Part shown: in pieces, positions 18,214 to 26,751 of the stretch
How positions within the stretch are numbered: position 1 is the first letter of the stretch
How the letters are laid out: each line of letters opens with the position of its first letter
DNA from: JACNKV01 sp964645915
GTDB taxonomy: Bacteria > Fidelibacterota > Marinisomatia > Marinisomatales > JACNKV01
Reading direction: 5' to 3'
NCBI GenBank assembly: GCA_964645915.1
Contig: CAZYDH010000003.1
Location: forward strand, 1-64,000
Length of the DNA: 64,000 nt
The notes under the pieces: generated by a model
Seen by the model: the letters and a program-made list of their open reading frames with translations, nothing else
What the model was told of the DNA's origin: nothing
Database searches by the model: none
Position numbers and translations under genes: made by a program

Positions 18214-18216
18214 GAC

Positions 18217-18519
18217 GTGGAAAATATTGATATAAATGCATTACCGCCATGTGGATACACGTGTTCAGATTGCCATCACGACTGTCCAGGGTGTAGACAA
18301 ACCTGCGGAAAGCCATTTTGGATATCAGAATATAATTGGTCGGCTTGCCCTATTTATGACTGTTGTTGTAATAATAAACACCTAGAGCATTGCGGATCTT
18401 GTTCTGAATTGCCCTGTAAGATATTTCTTACATTACGAGACCCTGACATGACCGACGAAGATTTTGAAGCGTCGCTAAATAGTCGAATAAATATCCTTAA
18501 AAAACGAAATTTAGACTGA
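18217..18519 (+). CDS. DUF3795-type cysteine-rich protein
   Basis: The 100-residue protein has 13 cysteines, mostly in C-x2-C and C-x3-C groups (12, 16, 19, 23, 26, 30, 44, 49-51, 59, 62, 67), with an aromatic core FWISEYNWSACPIY and a C-terminal helix. This pattern fits DUF3795 zinc-binding proteins of unknown function. It starts at GTG 18217, three bases after the stop of the previous gene and without a clear ribosome binding site, so it is probably translated by coupling. It ends 20 bases from the convergent Rossmann-protein gene. Confidence 0.8.
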   Translation: MENIDINALPPCGYTCSDCHHDCPGCRQTCGKPFWISEYNWSACPIYDCCCNNKHLEHCGSCSELPCKIFLTLRDPDMTDEDFEASLNSRINILKKRNLD

Positions 18520-18539
18520 GTTTATTACAATCAATTCCT

Positions 18540-20243
18540 TTATTTGATCCGCAATCCTTTATCTTCGTTTATAAATATCCACGCGGCTACTTTTCCTATA
18601 TTCATTGGTGCTTGAGCGTCCCAATATTGAATACCGTGGTGATATCTTGAGCTCGTATCATCATGTGGAATTTTTTCAACAAATTCGATGATCTGATCAA
18701 TACGTTCCAGCCATCGTTTTATGTTTTTTTCACGAAGATCCACCCAACCTGCATATGCCCACTTTTCGATTCGTTCGGGAGTGATTTCAAGTTTTTCGCG
18801 TCCTTTCTGAACCGGTATCTTTGCCTCGGGTCCCCTTAGGATTCTTTCTCCGTCTGAAAGTAATATCGGCAGTCCTATTGAAATAATTTGTGACCGAAGG
18901 GTTTCATCGTTCAAGATCATTTCTTCTACCTTTTCGACCAATAATTTTGATCCTTGGGCGGTTATGCATTTTAAATCACCACAGGCTTGTTTTAATAAAT
19001 GTGCTTCATACAATAGTTTTGATAAACGCGGTGGCCCGAGTATTTCAAATGCAACACTTGTGGAGTTGTGCTTTTTCTTGAGCTTGTCCATCTCATTAAG
19101 AGCTTGGTGACGCATATATCCTGCACGATATGTCGGACCCATTATCGAATTATCCAATGCATTTAATATGTCATGTCCCGTACTATCACCCAAAATTTCC
19201 ATAATAACATTTTTTGCAATCTCTTCAGGGGTGACAAACTCCATTTGCCCTGCTGACGTAATTGTTTCGAACTCTCCTTGTGAAAAGATCCCATTCTCGC
19301 CTGTGTCGATATAAACAGATTTTAAAGTTTTATTCAAATTGGTCCAATTTCCATTTCCTTTAAAATCGTAATGATCTTCTAATTGCTCTGCCTGATCAAG
19401 CGAACAATCATACAAATTTACTGGTTTCCCGTGTTTACTGATTTCACCATATCTTATTCCTTTCCAGGCAATTGCTGCTGCCGGTTTGATCTCCTTACAA
19501 ATCGGTCCTCCAGGTGTTCTGCCCATTAAAAACAATAACATTGTATGAGCACCGGCTAATGAAGCTTTACTAAGCAGTACGCGGGATGGACGTTCCTCGC
19601 TGTGTGTATATGGAATATTCAAACCCATTCCTCCGGTACCAGTTGTACCTATTTTTAGGTACACTCCTGTGTTATTTCTTAACATACTTGCATGAAGAAT
19701 TTGAATGTGGCGGATTATTTGAGGTATATATAATGTGGTTAACATTTTTTCTACTTCTGTATTTAAACCGTTTTGTAGCTCTCCATCTTTAGTGTTCGTC
19801 TTTTTTAATTCTTGATTTAAATTGTAATAACCTGTGTATATATCTTGATAGGCAAGAGCCGTCGCTGTATTGACGGTATCTATGATGATGTGTGGTTTAA
19901 AATCCCTTATAATTGTATAAAGATATGAGTTGTTCAGCTGTTCGTCTGTAAAAGATTCCATCGTATCGTTACAAAGCACTTTTCTGTGTTCGGAATTATT
20001 TAGTAGTTCATTCCTATTTAAATCCTTCAGACTTGTTCTAACAAAGATATTCCCCCAAAAAGGTGTGAATTGAATATTTGGTGCCTCGTTTCGCATTAAT
20101 GCGCACGATTCGATTGCTTCGTGTTCGTGAAGTGATAAAATAGCGACTTCTTTTGGGTTGTGTTCAATCAAACGTCTTAAGATTGCAGTTCCAACCAATC
20201 CCCAACCTCCTAAAATAAGAATTCTTCTATCTCTAATATCCAT
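18540..20243 (-). CDS. Large Rossmann-fold (SDR-like) protein of the vor-buk-ptb operon
   Basis: The 567-residue protein opens with a dinucleotide-binding motif GGWGLVG (G12, G15, G18) and an acidic-loop Rossmann region. Around residue 200 it has a GTTGTGGMGLNIPY loop followed by ERPSRVLLSKASLAGAHT. This stands where extended short-chain dehydrogenases keep their Tyr-x3-Lys, but that pair is not evident. The C-terminal half (about 370-567) is helical and matches nothing I know. No signal peptide is present, so it is cytoplasmic. It lies nine bases after ptb and is the last gene of the operon, so a redox or acyl-handling role linked to branched-chain acid metabolism is plausible. The substrate is unknown. 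Confidence 0.8.
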   Translation of the reverse strand: MDIRDRRILILGGWGLVGTAILRRLIEHNPKEVAILSLHEHEAIESCALMRNEAPNIQFTPFWGNIFVRTSLKDLNRNELLNNSEHRKVLCNDTMESFTDEQLNNSYLYTIIRDFKPHIIIDTVNTATALAYQDIYTGYYNLNQELKKTNTKDGELQNGLNTEVEKMLTTLYIPQIIRHIQILHASMLRNNTGVYLKIGTTGTGGMGLNIPYTHSEERPSRVLLSKASLAGAHTMLLFLMGRTPGGPICKEIKPAAAIAWKGIRYGEISKHGKPVNLYDCSLDQAEQLEDHYDFKGNGNWTNLNKTLKSVYIDTGENGIFSQGEFETITSAGQMEFVTPEEIAKNVIMEILGDSTGHDILNALDNSIMGPTYRAGYMRHQALNEMDKLKKKHNSTSVAFEILGPPRLSKLLYEAHLLKQACGDLKCITAQGSKLLVEKVEEMILNDETLRSQIISIGLPILLSDGERILRGPEAKIPVQKGREKLEITPERIEKWAYAGWVDLREKNIKRWLERIDQIIEFVEKIPHDDTSSRYHHGIQYWDAQAPMNIGKVAAWIFINEDKGLRIK

Positions 20244-20252
20244 GATTTACTC

Positions 20253-21095
20253 CTATGTGTTTTTCTTACTATGCTGATGTGTTAAAATACCCAAAGCAAC
20301 AGAATTTAATTTTGTTTGAATGCTGTCTGAGCGGGACAACAAAACAATGGGGGCTTTTGCACCAATAATAATTCCACCTCCGTTAGCATTCCCGATTTCG
20401 ATCAACGCTTTCACCATAAAATTAATTGTAGTGATGTTCGGACCGATAAAAATATCCGTTTTACCCGAAATTTTAGACTCTATATTTTTCGACCTTGCTG
20501 CCTTTTCTGACAATGCGACATCCAGTGCAATGGGTCCTTCAATATTAAAGGTGTTATTATCAATATGGCGAAGTACTGTCTCCCGCGCTGTCTTAGATTC
20601 CGGAATTTTATCCGTGACTTCTTCAACCAAAGACAGCATCGCGATGTTTGGTTTGTTAATTTCAAGAGCTTGTGCTATTTCTATCGCATTATAAATTACT
20701 GAATCCAAAATACGATCAGTCAGTACAGGATTTACACCTCCATCTGTCATCAACATCAAGCGATTGAAGTTCTTAGATTTTACAACCGCAATATGTGAAA
20801 GAAGGCGTTCCGTTCGAATTCCGTTTTTTGATGACATAACTTCTTTTAACAGGATTGCTGTTTTAATATCACCCTTCATCAAAAGATCGGATTTCCCCGT
20901 AGCAACAGAAGAAACTGCATTTTTTGCAGCAATGACCGGATCCTTGTCTTTATATACTACCGGATGAATCCATCCTTTCTTTTCAGCTTCTTCAAGTGCT
21001 TGAAAAAGATAGGTTTTTTCCGGATTCACAACTGCAATGGTGACCGGATCATATCCCGAAACTCTTTTATAAACATCACTGAATGTTTTTAACAT
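20253..21095 (-). CDS. ptb: Phosphate butyryltransferase (phosphotransacylase family)
   Basis: The enzyme converts butyryl- or branched acyl-CoA plus phosphate to acyl phosphate plus CoA. The 280-residue protein belongs to the PTA_PTB family, recognised by the DLLMKGDIKT segment near residue 70, LLSHIAVVKS, MLMTDGGVNP, EVTDKIPES, EGPIALDVALS and the C-terminal PIVLLSRSDS loop. Length matches Ptb (about 300) and not the longer Pta. Its start overlaps the stop of butyrate kinase by seven bases, and together they make ATP from acyl-CoA. The adjacent 2-oxoacid:ferredoxin oxidoreductase suggests isobutyryl-, isovaleryl- or 2-methylbutyryl-CoA as substrates. Confidence 0.92.
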   Translation of the reverse strand: MLKTFSDVYKRVSGYDPVTIAVVNPEKTYLFQALEEAEKKGWIHPVVYKDKDPVIAAKNAVSSVATGKSDLLMKGDIKTAILLKEVMSSKNGIRTERLLSHIAVVKSKNFNRLMLMTDGGVNPVLTDRILDSVIYNAIEIAQALEINKPNIAMLSLVEEVTDKIPESKTARETVLRHIDNNTFNIEGPIALDVALSEKAARSKNIESKISGKTDIFIGPNITTINFMVKALIEIGNANGGGIIIGAKAPIVLLSRSDSIQTKLNSVALGILTHQHSKKNT

Positions 21096-22135
21096 GAGAG
21101 ATATTCTCTTACTTTCTCTTTGTTGTTCATTGCGCTTATTACTGCTTCAGTCATGGCTTCCAATTCAAACGATCCCTGATAAACAAAATATCGTTGAATA
21201 AACGGTAAATATCCTATCACATTTTTAACAACCATCTCAGAAAAAGAGACACCTCCGGTAAGGATTAATCCATCTATATTTCCTCTTAAAGAAGCATACA
21301 TCGATCCAACTTCCTTTGCAATCTGATAGATCATCGCATCAAATGTCAGTTTTGCTTTTTTGTCTCCGTCATTAATAATTTTTTCTATTTCTTTCATATC
21401 TCGAGAACCAATATAGCCGATTAATCCGCTTTCTTTGGATAGCCTTGTTTCAATCTGTTTTCGTGAAAACTTCAATTCTTCCACAAGATCAAGTAATCCT
21501 GCTGTAGGCAGTGCTCCTGCTCTTTCAATAGAAAACGGACCCATTCCAAGCAACGCGTCGTTCACATCCTGAATTTTTCCGCCATTCACCGATGCAATGG
21601 AGAATCCTGATCCTAAATGTGCTGCAATAAATCTTGTATGTTCAAGATCCATATTTATTTCTTTGGCTGTTTTCTTTACACAATATCGGATATTCAATGC
21701 ATGGCTTCGGCTTTTTCGCTCAATACTCGGTACGCCTGAAATCTTTGCTATGTCTAGCATATCGTCTGTGGTCACAGGATCGACAATAAAGGCAGGAACG
21801 TCCCATGTTTTTTGGATGGTTTCAGCCATCAACGCTCCTAAATTTGAAGCGTGGTTCGAATATTTAGCTGATCGATAAGAATCCAGAATGTTTTTATTGA
21901 TCTTATATACTCCCGCAGGAGTGGGCGACAACGGCCCACCTCGCGAAACAATTGCATCTAACTTGGAAATCGGCTTGATATAGGGTAAAATGGATTGGGT
22001 TCGAACATGAAGTTGTTCGATGACTTGATCTTTTAATAATCGGACGTCATGGTCGATCCCTTGTCTCCAAAGACAGTGATCATTTTCAAAGTAACCAATC
22101 TCGGTTGAACCTGAACCGGGATTAATTGCAAGAAT
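21089..22135 (-). CDS. buk: Butyrate (branched-chain fatty acid) kinase, start unusual
   Basis: Buk transfers phosphate from acyl phosphate to ADP. Translating upstream of the first TTG (21931) shows that the conserved N-terminus is present: ILAINPGSGSTEIGYF, the HDVRLLKDQV segment, and the VSRGGPLSPTPAGVY motif. The frame continues with AHLGSGFSIA, LPTAGLLD and LILTGGVSF, ending about 348 residues long as expected for Buk. This frame holds no ATG, GTG or TTG before the conserved region. I place the start provisionally at ATT 22135, 11 bases after GGAGGG (22147-22152). Alternatively an ATG at 22175 in another frame joins through a one-base frameshift near 22136-22143. The usual STSTK phosphate loop reads GSGSTE. 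Confidence 0.85.
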   Translation of the reverse strand: MLAINPGSGSTEIGYFENDHCLWRQGIDHDVRLLKDQVIEQLHVRTQSILPYIKPISKLDAIVSRGGPLSPTPAGVYKINKNILDSYRSAKYSNHASNLGALMAETIQKTWDVPAFIVDPVTTDDMLDIAKISGVPSIERKSRSHALNIRYCVKKTAKEINMDLEHTRFIAAHLGSGFSIASVNGGKIQDVNDALLGMGPFSIERAGALPTAGLLDLVEELKFSRKQIETRLSKESGLIGYIGSRDMKEIEKIINDGDKKAKLTFDAMIYQIAKEVGSMYASLRGNIDGLILTGGVSFSEMVVKNVIGYLPFIQRYFVYQGSFELEAMTEAVISAMNNKEKVREYLSC

Positions 22136-22146
22136 AAAGAAGACGT

Positions 22147-22152
22147 CCCTCC
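22147..22152 (-). promoter_or_regulatory. Shine-Dalgarno-like site before butyrate kinase
   Basis: Minus-strand GGAGGG stands 11 bases before the ATT codon that begins LAINPGS in the kinase frame. It suggests that initiation happens here and not at the internal TTG 21931, but the spacing is longer than usual. Confidence 0.4.
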
Positions 22153-22189
22153 GTTTCCTGAAATAAGCGTGCCATGATTTGGCTTCTAA

Positions 22190-22729
22190 TTATTTATTTA
22201 CCAACTCCATACCCCGATTTAAAGCTTCTTCATTCAGTGGAATTAAATGATGGTGCCGTTTGGGGAGTACTTTTGTCAAAGCTTCAAGGATGGAAGAAAC
22301 TTGAATAATGGGTTTTACCGCTAAAAATGAACCCAGAATAATCATATTCATTGTTCGGGAGTTGTTTAACTTTTTTGCCTCTTCTGCGGCAGGTATTTTC
22401 CAAATTTCTGCATCATTACGTTTGGGTGGATTCATAATATTATTTGCTTCATATATAATATTTCCACCCGGTTTAGCGGCGGATTCAAACTTATCCATTG
22501 ATGGCTGATTTAAAATAATAGTCGTGTCAAATTTATTAATGATAGGTGAGCTGACTTTATCGTCGGAAACAACGACAATACAGTTTGCTGTACCGCCACG
22601 CATTTCCGGACCATAGCTTGGCATCCAGATCACTTCTTTATCTTCTACCATCCCCGCATACGCAAGTGTCATTCCCATCGATAGAACACCCTGCCCGCCA
22701 AAACCGGCAATAATGATTTCTTCGTTCAT
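22190..22729 (-). CDS. vorC: 2-oxoacid:ferredoxin oxidoreductase, gamma subunit
   Basis: The 179-residue protein is the gamma chain of a four-subunit 2-oxoacid:ferredoxin oxidoreductase, which helps bind CoA. Signature segments are GFGGQGVLSMG (residues 9-19), MPSYGPEMRGGTANC with the conserved Pro-Glu-Met-Arg-Gly-Gly, and NTIILNQPS-type strands. It is cytoplasmic. One base separates it from the beta-subunit gene upstream, and the butyrate kinase frame follows closely. Without assays it could equally be called korC or porG. Confidence 0.92.
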   Translation of the reverse strand: MNEEIIIAGFGGQGVLSMGMTLAYAGMVEDKEVIWMPSYGPEMRGGTANCIVVVSDDKVSSPIINKFDTTIILNQPSMDKFESAAKPGGNIIYEANNIMNPPKRNDAEIWKIPAAEEAKKLNNSRTMNMIILGSFLAVKPIIQVSSILEALTKVLPKRHHHLIPLNEEALNRGMELVNK

Positions 22730-22730
22730 A

Positions 22731-23519
22731 CTATTTTTCCTCCTTTGGCGGTACTTTTATATCACCCAACGGATAATAACCAAATATTTTATCATCTAAC
22801 CATTTATTAGATTCTTCGGGAGTCATCTTCCACCCGGAAGGGCAGTTTGACACAACTTCAACTAGACAAGTTCCACCTTTTCCGTTGATTTGATATTGAA
22901 GTGCTTTCATGATCGCTTTTTTTGTCTTACGAACGGCCTTGGCACTATTCACTGCCTGACGAGTAATATAGTATGATCCCGGCAACAAAGCTAACATCTC
23001 AGCAATCTTTATTGCGTGTCCCATCAAGTCGACATCACGACCGTCCGGACTGGTCGATGTTTTTGCACCCTCAAGAGTTGTTGGAGCCATCTGTCCACCT
23101 GTCATTCCATAAATTCCGTTATTAATGAACACAATTAGGAAATTATCTCCACGGTTAACCGCATGAATGGTTTCACCCGTTCCGATCGCAGCCAGATCAC
23201 CATCACCCTGATATGTGAACACCACTTTATCCGGAAAGACACGTTTGATTCCGGTAGCACATGCAGTTGCACGTCCATGAGCGGCTTGTTGAGTGTCAAC
23301 GTTTAAATAATTGTACGCTAGCACTGAACAACCTACCGGAGCGATTCCGATGGTACGATCCATGACACCCAGTTCTTCGACTGCTTCCATAATAAGTCGG
23401 TGAACAACTCCATGTCCACATCCCGGACAATAATGATTTGGAGCGTCATGAAGTAATTCTGTCCGTTCCCAGACTTTGTTCATGGATTCAATAATAGTGC
23501 CGTCTTTTTCTTGTGACAT
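22731..23519 (-). CDS. vorA: 2-oxoacid:ferredoxin oxidoreductase, beta subunit (TPP-binding)
   Basis: The 262-residue chain binds thiamine diphosphate. Visible marks are HYCPGCGHGVVHRL near residue 28, the TPP/Mg motif GDGDLAAIGTGETIHA with the downstream NN pair in IVFINNGIYGMTGGQ, and the SNCPSGW segment near the C-terminus. It decarboxylates the 2-oxoacid and passes electrons to ferredoxin. It lies two bases after the alpha gene. The enzyme could act on 2-oxoglutarate or on branched-chain 2-oxoacids; the downstream buk-ptb pair favours the latter. Confidence 0.94.
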   Translation of the reverse strand: MSQEKDGTIIESMNKVWERTELLHDAPNHYCPGCGHGVVHRLIMEAVEELGVMDRTIGIAPVGCSVLAYNYLNVDTQQAAHGRATACATGIKRVFPDKVVFTYQGDGDLAAIGTGETIHAVNRGDNFLIVFINNGIYGMTGGQMAPTTLEGAKTSTSPDGRDVDLMGHAIKIAEMLALLPGSYYITRQAVNSAKAVRKTKKAIMKALQYQINGKGGTCLVEVVSNCPSGWKMTPEESNKWLDDKIFGYYPLGDIKVPPKEEK

Positions 23520-23521
23520 AA

Positions 23522-24598
23522 TTATTGTTTCCTTTCATCTGAATATAATTCTTTAATTTTTTCTAATATTTCATCTGGCTGTGGTATCATACCGCCCATT
23601 CTTCCATAAAAACCAACGGGGACTTTTCCGTTTACAGCTAAACGAACATCTTCCACCATTTGCCCTGCGCTCATTTCAATCGTAAGAACGCCTTTCACTT
23701 GTGGAACAAAACTCTCAATTTCTTTATAGGGGAAAGGGAATAGTGTGATCGGTCTTAACAATCCAACTTTTAAACCTTCCGCTCTTGCAAGATCAACTGC
23801 TTTGTGTGCAATTCGTGCTGAGAGTCCATAAGCAACAAGAAGGAAGTCGGCATCTTCTGTTTGAATGGTTTCAAAGCGGATTTCATTCTTCTCAATCTCC
23901 CGATATTTATTTTGGAGAATGTTATTCATTCCTTCCATATCTTCAGATTGTAAATGCAACGATGTTATTACATGTTGTTCGCGGCCATTGATTCGACCTG
24001 TTGTCGCCCAAGATGAATGATCAGTGCGATGTTCTTCTACATCATACTCAGGGAACCTAACGGATTCCATCATTTGTCCCAATGCACCATCAGCCAAGAT
24101 CAATGCCGGGACACGATATTGATCTGCGAGATCAAAACCCAAATAGGCAAAATCAGCCATTTCTTGAACACTGTTCGGCGCAAGAACGATGAGTTTATAA
24201 TCTCCATGTCCACCGCCTTTAACAGCTTGAAAATAATCTCCCTGCGATGGTTGGATCGTACCCAATCCGGGACCGCCTCTTACAACATTCACGAGGAGGC
24301 AGGGAAGTTCTGCGCAGGCAATATAAGAGATCGCTTCTTGCATTAGGCTATAACCCGGACTGCTGGTAGAGGTCATAACTCTTGCGCCGGCACCTGCGGC
24401 ACCATAAACCATATTAATCGCTGCTATTTCACTTTCAGCTTGAACAAAAGCTCCGCCGCGTTTATGTAATTCGCGTGACATATACTCGAGCAGCTCTGAC
24501 TGAGGAGTGATTGGATAGCCGAAATATCCTTGCAAACCTGCGCGTATTGTGGCCTCTGCAAGGGCTTCGTTTCCCTTCATTAATTGTTTTTTATTCAT
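23522..24598 (-). CDS. vorB: 2-oxoacid:ferredoxin oxidoreductase, alpha subunit (VorB type)
   Basis: The 358-residue alpha chain carries the pyrimidine-binding half of the TPP site (GYPITPQSELLEYM, then FVQAESEIAAINMVYGAAGAG) and a C-terminal transketolase-like domain (VGLLRPITLFPFP). The proline-rich RGGPGLGTIQPSQGDY loop is typical. It most resembles chains annotated as 3-methyl-2-oxobutanoate dehydrogenase subunit VorB. It lies 29 bases after the dedicated ferredoxin gene and leads the alpha-beta-gamma group. The operon order is ferredoxin, alpha, beta, gamma, kinase, transacylase. Confidence 0.94.
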   Translation of the reverse strand: MNKKQLMKGNEALAEATIRAGLQGYFGYPITPQSELLEYMSRELHKRGGAFVQAESEIAAINMVYGAAGAGARVMTSTSSPGYSLMQEAISYIACAELPCLLVNVVRGGPGLGTIQPSQGDYFQAVKGGGHGDYKLIVLAPNSVQEMADFAYLGFDLADQYRVPALILADGALGQMMESVRFPEYDVEEHRTDHSSWATTGRINGREQHVITSLHLQSEDMEGMNNILQNKYREIEKNEIRFETIQTEDADFLLVAYGLSARIAHKAVDLARAEGLKVGLLRPITLFPFPYKEIESFVPQVKGVLTIEMSAGQMVEDVRLAVNGKVPVGFYGRMGGMIPQPDEILEKIKELYSDERKQ

Positions 24599-24627
24599 TT
24601 TTCTCTCATTGAATAGTCATTAGAAAT

Positions 24628-24867
24628 TTATAAAGCCACTTTCACCTTTTTTCCTTCTCTGTATACCGTAATGATGGCTTCCGGACAAACCAATGCACAA
24701 TTTGTACAGCCTGTGCAAGTATCATGTGCGAGAATAGAATACGTATAGCCTTTTTGGTTTAGAGAATGAGACATTTCCAGGGAGTCTTGGGGGCATTCGA
24801 CAACACAAAGGTCACACCCTTTGCAGTAATCTGTTTTGATGATTACGTGACCACGTACTTTAGCCAT
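24628..24867 (-). CDS. vorD: 2-oxoacid:ferredoxin oxidoreductase, delta (ferredoxin) subunit
   Basis: The 79-residue protein has two complete C-x2-C-x2-C-x3-C-P motifs (Cys15, 18, 21, 25 and Cys51, 54, 57, 61) for two [4Fe-4S] clusters. It is the electron-accepting delta subunit, first gene of the operon. It differs from the Alvin-type ferredoxin at 1379 by having no insertion in the second motif. The 116 bases upstream hold the operon promoter region; I could not assign promoter boxes with confidence. Confidence 0.92.
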   Translation of the reverse strand: MAKVRGHVIIKTDYCKGCDLCVVECPQDSLEMSHSLNQKGYTYSILAHDTCTGCTNCALVCPEAIITVYREGKKVKVAL

Positions 24868-24983
24868 AATTCACCTTTCAAAATATGATCAAAATCAAGG
24901 GTAGAACTTACGGTAAACCCATAAGATGTTTCAATGAATAGAACCACGATAATCTGTGGTCTTGGATTGTAGGTTTTTACAGA

Positions 24984-25577
24984 TTAAACAAAGTTTTCTA
25001 TGATGGATTTAACTTGGTTTTTCAACTCGTCTATCGTCCCGTCATTGTGTACAACAAAATCTGCCATGCTGACTTTTTCTTCACAAGACCACTGTAAATC
25101 CATTCTTTTCAGGATCTCATCCCGAGTTAATCCACCGCGGTTTAAAGCTCTTTCCATTCTATATTTAAACAGGGATGTTACCGTGATAACAAAATCCAGA
25201 TACTGGTCTAAGCCGGATTCAAAAATTAGTGCGCCATCAACAATGAACATTGTGTATTTGTCTTTGTCGGAAATCTCCTGAAATCTTCTGTCGATAACAT
25301 CAAATAGACAAGGATGGATGATCGCATTTAATTGCAATTGATGGTTTTCATCTTGAAAGCTGATTCGAGCTAGTTTTTTTCTATCTATTTTTCCTTGTGG
25401 ATTTAATATGTCCGTGCCCAACTCTGCTATCAATTCACTTTGAACCAGTTCGTTGGCATCCAATAAGTGTTTGGCTTCTTTATCTGCATCAAATACGTAA
25501 GCACCTATCTCTTCAAAATATTTACTTACCGTGCTTTTACCAGAACCAATACCGCCCGTCAATCCAATTCTTAACAT
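24984..25577 (-). CDS. coaE: Dephospho-CoA kinase
   Basis: This is the last step of coenzyme A synthesis, phosphorylation of the 3' hydroxyl of dephospho-CoA. The 197-residue protein has the Walker A GLTGGIGSGKST (5-16), the DADKEAKHLL substrate segment, the HPCLF motif, IVDGALIFESGLD and the LID-like RMERALNRGGLTRDEILKRM. Length is standard. It overlaps nothing and follows adk by one base, ending a nucleotide and cofactor kinase group (cdd, udk, tdk, adk, coaE). Confidence 0.96.
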   Translation of the reverse strand: MLRIGLTGGIGSGKSTVSKYFEEIGAYVFDADKEAKHLLDANELVQSELIAELGTDILNPQGKIDRKKLARISFQDENHQLQLNAIIHPCLFDVIDRRFQEISDKDKYTMFIVDGALIFESGLDQYLDFVITVTSLFKYRMERALNRGGLTRDEILKRMDLQWSCEEKVSMADFVVHNDGTIDELKNQVKSIIENFV

Positions 25578-25578
25578 G

Positions 25579-26139
25579 TTATTTCAACGCCTCAATAATT
25601 CTTTGAGTGATCTCGTCAATATTCCCAAGACCATCAACTTCTTTGAGTAATTTTATCTTTTTATAGTAATCCAACAATGGCGCAGTTGCGTTCCAATATA
25701 CTTTTTGTCTTTGTTTGATTACCTCTTCAGTGTCGTCACTTCTTCCGGATGTCTTACCTCGCAGGACTAATCTGTTAATCAATTCATCTTCATCGGCATA
25801 TAAACTAACCGCGGCATCCAGTTTGTGGTCTAATTTTTCCATGATGGTGGTGAGTCCTTCAGCCTGAGGAATTGTACGTGGAAAGCCATCCAATAAATAA
25901 CCATCTAGGCAGTCTTCTTGCTGTAAGCGCTTTTCCATCATTGATAATAAAAGTTCATCTGGAACAAGCTCTCCCGCATCCATGTATTTACGCGCTTGAT
26001 TACCAAGCTCTGTTTCTGCAGAAAGCTCAGCTCTTAAAATATCTCCCGTGGAGAGATGAACAATGTTATAATGTGTTTTTAGGTTATTTGCCTGTGTTCC
26101 TTTTCCAACGCCGGGAGGACCCATGAGTATCAATCTCAT
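25579..26139 (-). CDS. adk: Adenylate kinase
   Basis: Adk interconverts AMP, ATP and ADP. The 186-residue protein has the P-loop GPPGVGKGTQ (7-16), the AMP-binding LSTGDILR and DGFPRTIPQAEGL segments, and the LRGKTSGRSDDTEEVIKQR region. The LID domain is the short form without zinc cysteines. Length matches short-type bacterial Adk. It is one base from coaE. Confidence 0.96.
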   Translation of the reverse strand: MRLILMGPPGVGKGTQANNLKTHYNIVHLSTGDILRAELSAETELGNQARKYMDAGELVPDELLLSMMEKRLQQEDCLDGYLLDGFPRTIPQAEGLTTIMEKLDHKLDAAVSLYADEDELINRLVLRGKTSGRSDDTEEVIKQRQKVYWNATAPLLDYYKKIKLLKEVDGLGNIDEITQRIIEALK

Positions 26140-26173
26140 TATTTATATTCCTTATAATATGATTTATTTTTAT

Positions 26174-26743
26174 TTATTCGATCGGAGATTCATAGCACGT
26201 TCTACAGCGCGCTTCATAGATATCTGTTTCTCCGATCATTACCTGTTCAGATTCACTAATCTTTCTTTGAGTGAACGATGCGGGGTTTCCGCATTTTACG
26301 CATATCGCCCAAATTTTATCAACATATTCAGCCTCACACAGAAGACGAGGCATCGGACCAAAGGGTTGATTGCGATAATCAGAATCCAGGCCGGCAACGA
26401 CCACTCGTTTGTTGTTTTCTGCGAGTTCACGACAAACATCGACAAGGTCGTCATTGAAGAATTGAGCTTCATCTATCCCGATTACATCCGCATTCCCAGA
26501 AAGATTTAGTATCTCATTTACATCAGAAATTGCAAGGGATTTTAACTTCCGTTGATTGTGTGAAACAATATGATCATCACTATATCGATTGTCAATCAAT
26601 GGTTTGAAGATAACTGTTTTCATTTGTGCGATTTCAGCTCTTCGAAGTCTTCGAATTAATTCTTCAGTTTTTCCGCAAAACATCGGACCGCAAATAACTT
26701 CTATCCAGCCGGAGTTTGTTGGTCGTGAAGGAGTAAATGGCAT
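26174..26743 (-). CDS. tdk: Thymidine kinase, type II
   Basis: This is salvage phosphorylation of thymidine. The 189-residue protein has the P-loop GPMFCGKTEELIRR (19-32), the Asp/Glu pair in IGIDEAQFF, the lasso-loop segment GLDSDYRNQPFGPMPRLL, and a zinc ribbon formed by CVKC and CRTC near the C-terminus. These mark the tetrameric type II family of bacteria and human TK1. It lies eight bases after udk in a salvage group. Confidence 0.95.
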   Translation of the reverse strand: MPFTPSRPTNSGWIEVICGPMFCGKTEELIRRLRRAEIAQMKTVIFKPLIDNRYSDDHIVSHNQRKLKSLAISDVNEILNLSGNADVIGIDEAQFFNDDLVDVCRELAENNKRVVVAGLDSDYRNQPFGPMPRLLCEAEYVDKIWAICVKCGNPASFTQRKISESEQVMIGETDIYEARCRTCYESPIE

Positions 26744-26751
26744 ATAGATTC

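Noticed and set aside
20320..20694. Plus-strand open frame of 124 codons opposite ptb
   Set aside because: Antisense shadow of a conserved gene; composition mirrors ptb codon use.
21089..21931. Reading butyrate kinase as a truncated 280-residue pseudogene
   Set aside because: The missing N-terminal region is present in frame upstream with conserved motifs; the problem is the start codon or a small indel, not loss of the domain.
26123..26509. Plus-strand open frame of 128 codons opposite tdk
   Set aside because: Lies fully antisense to the conserved thymidine kinase; no ribosome binding site or family match.
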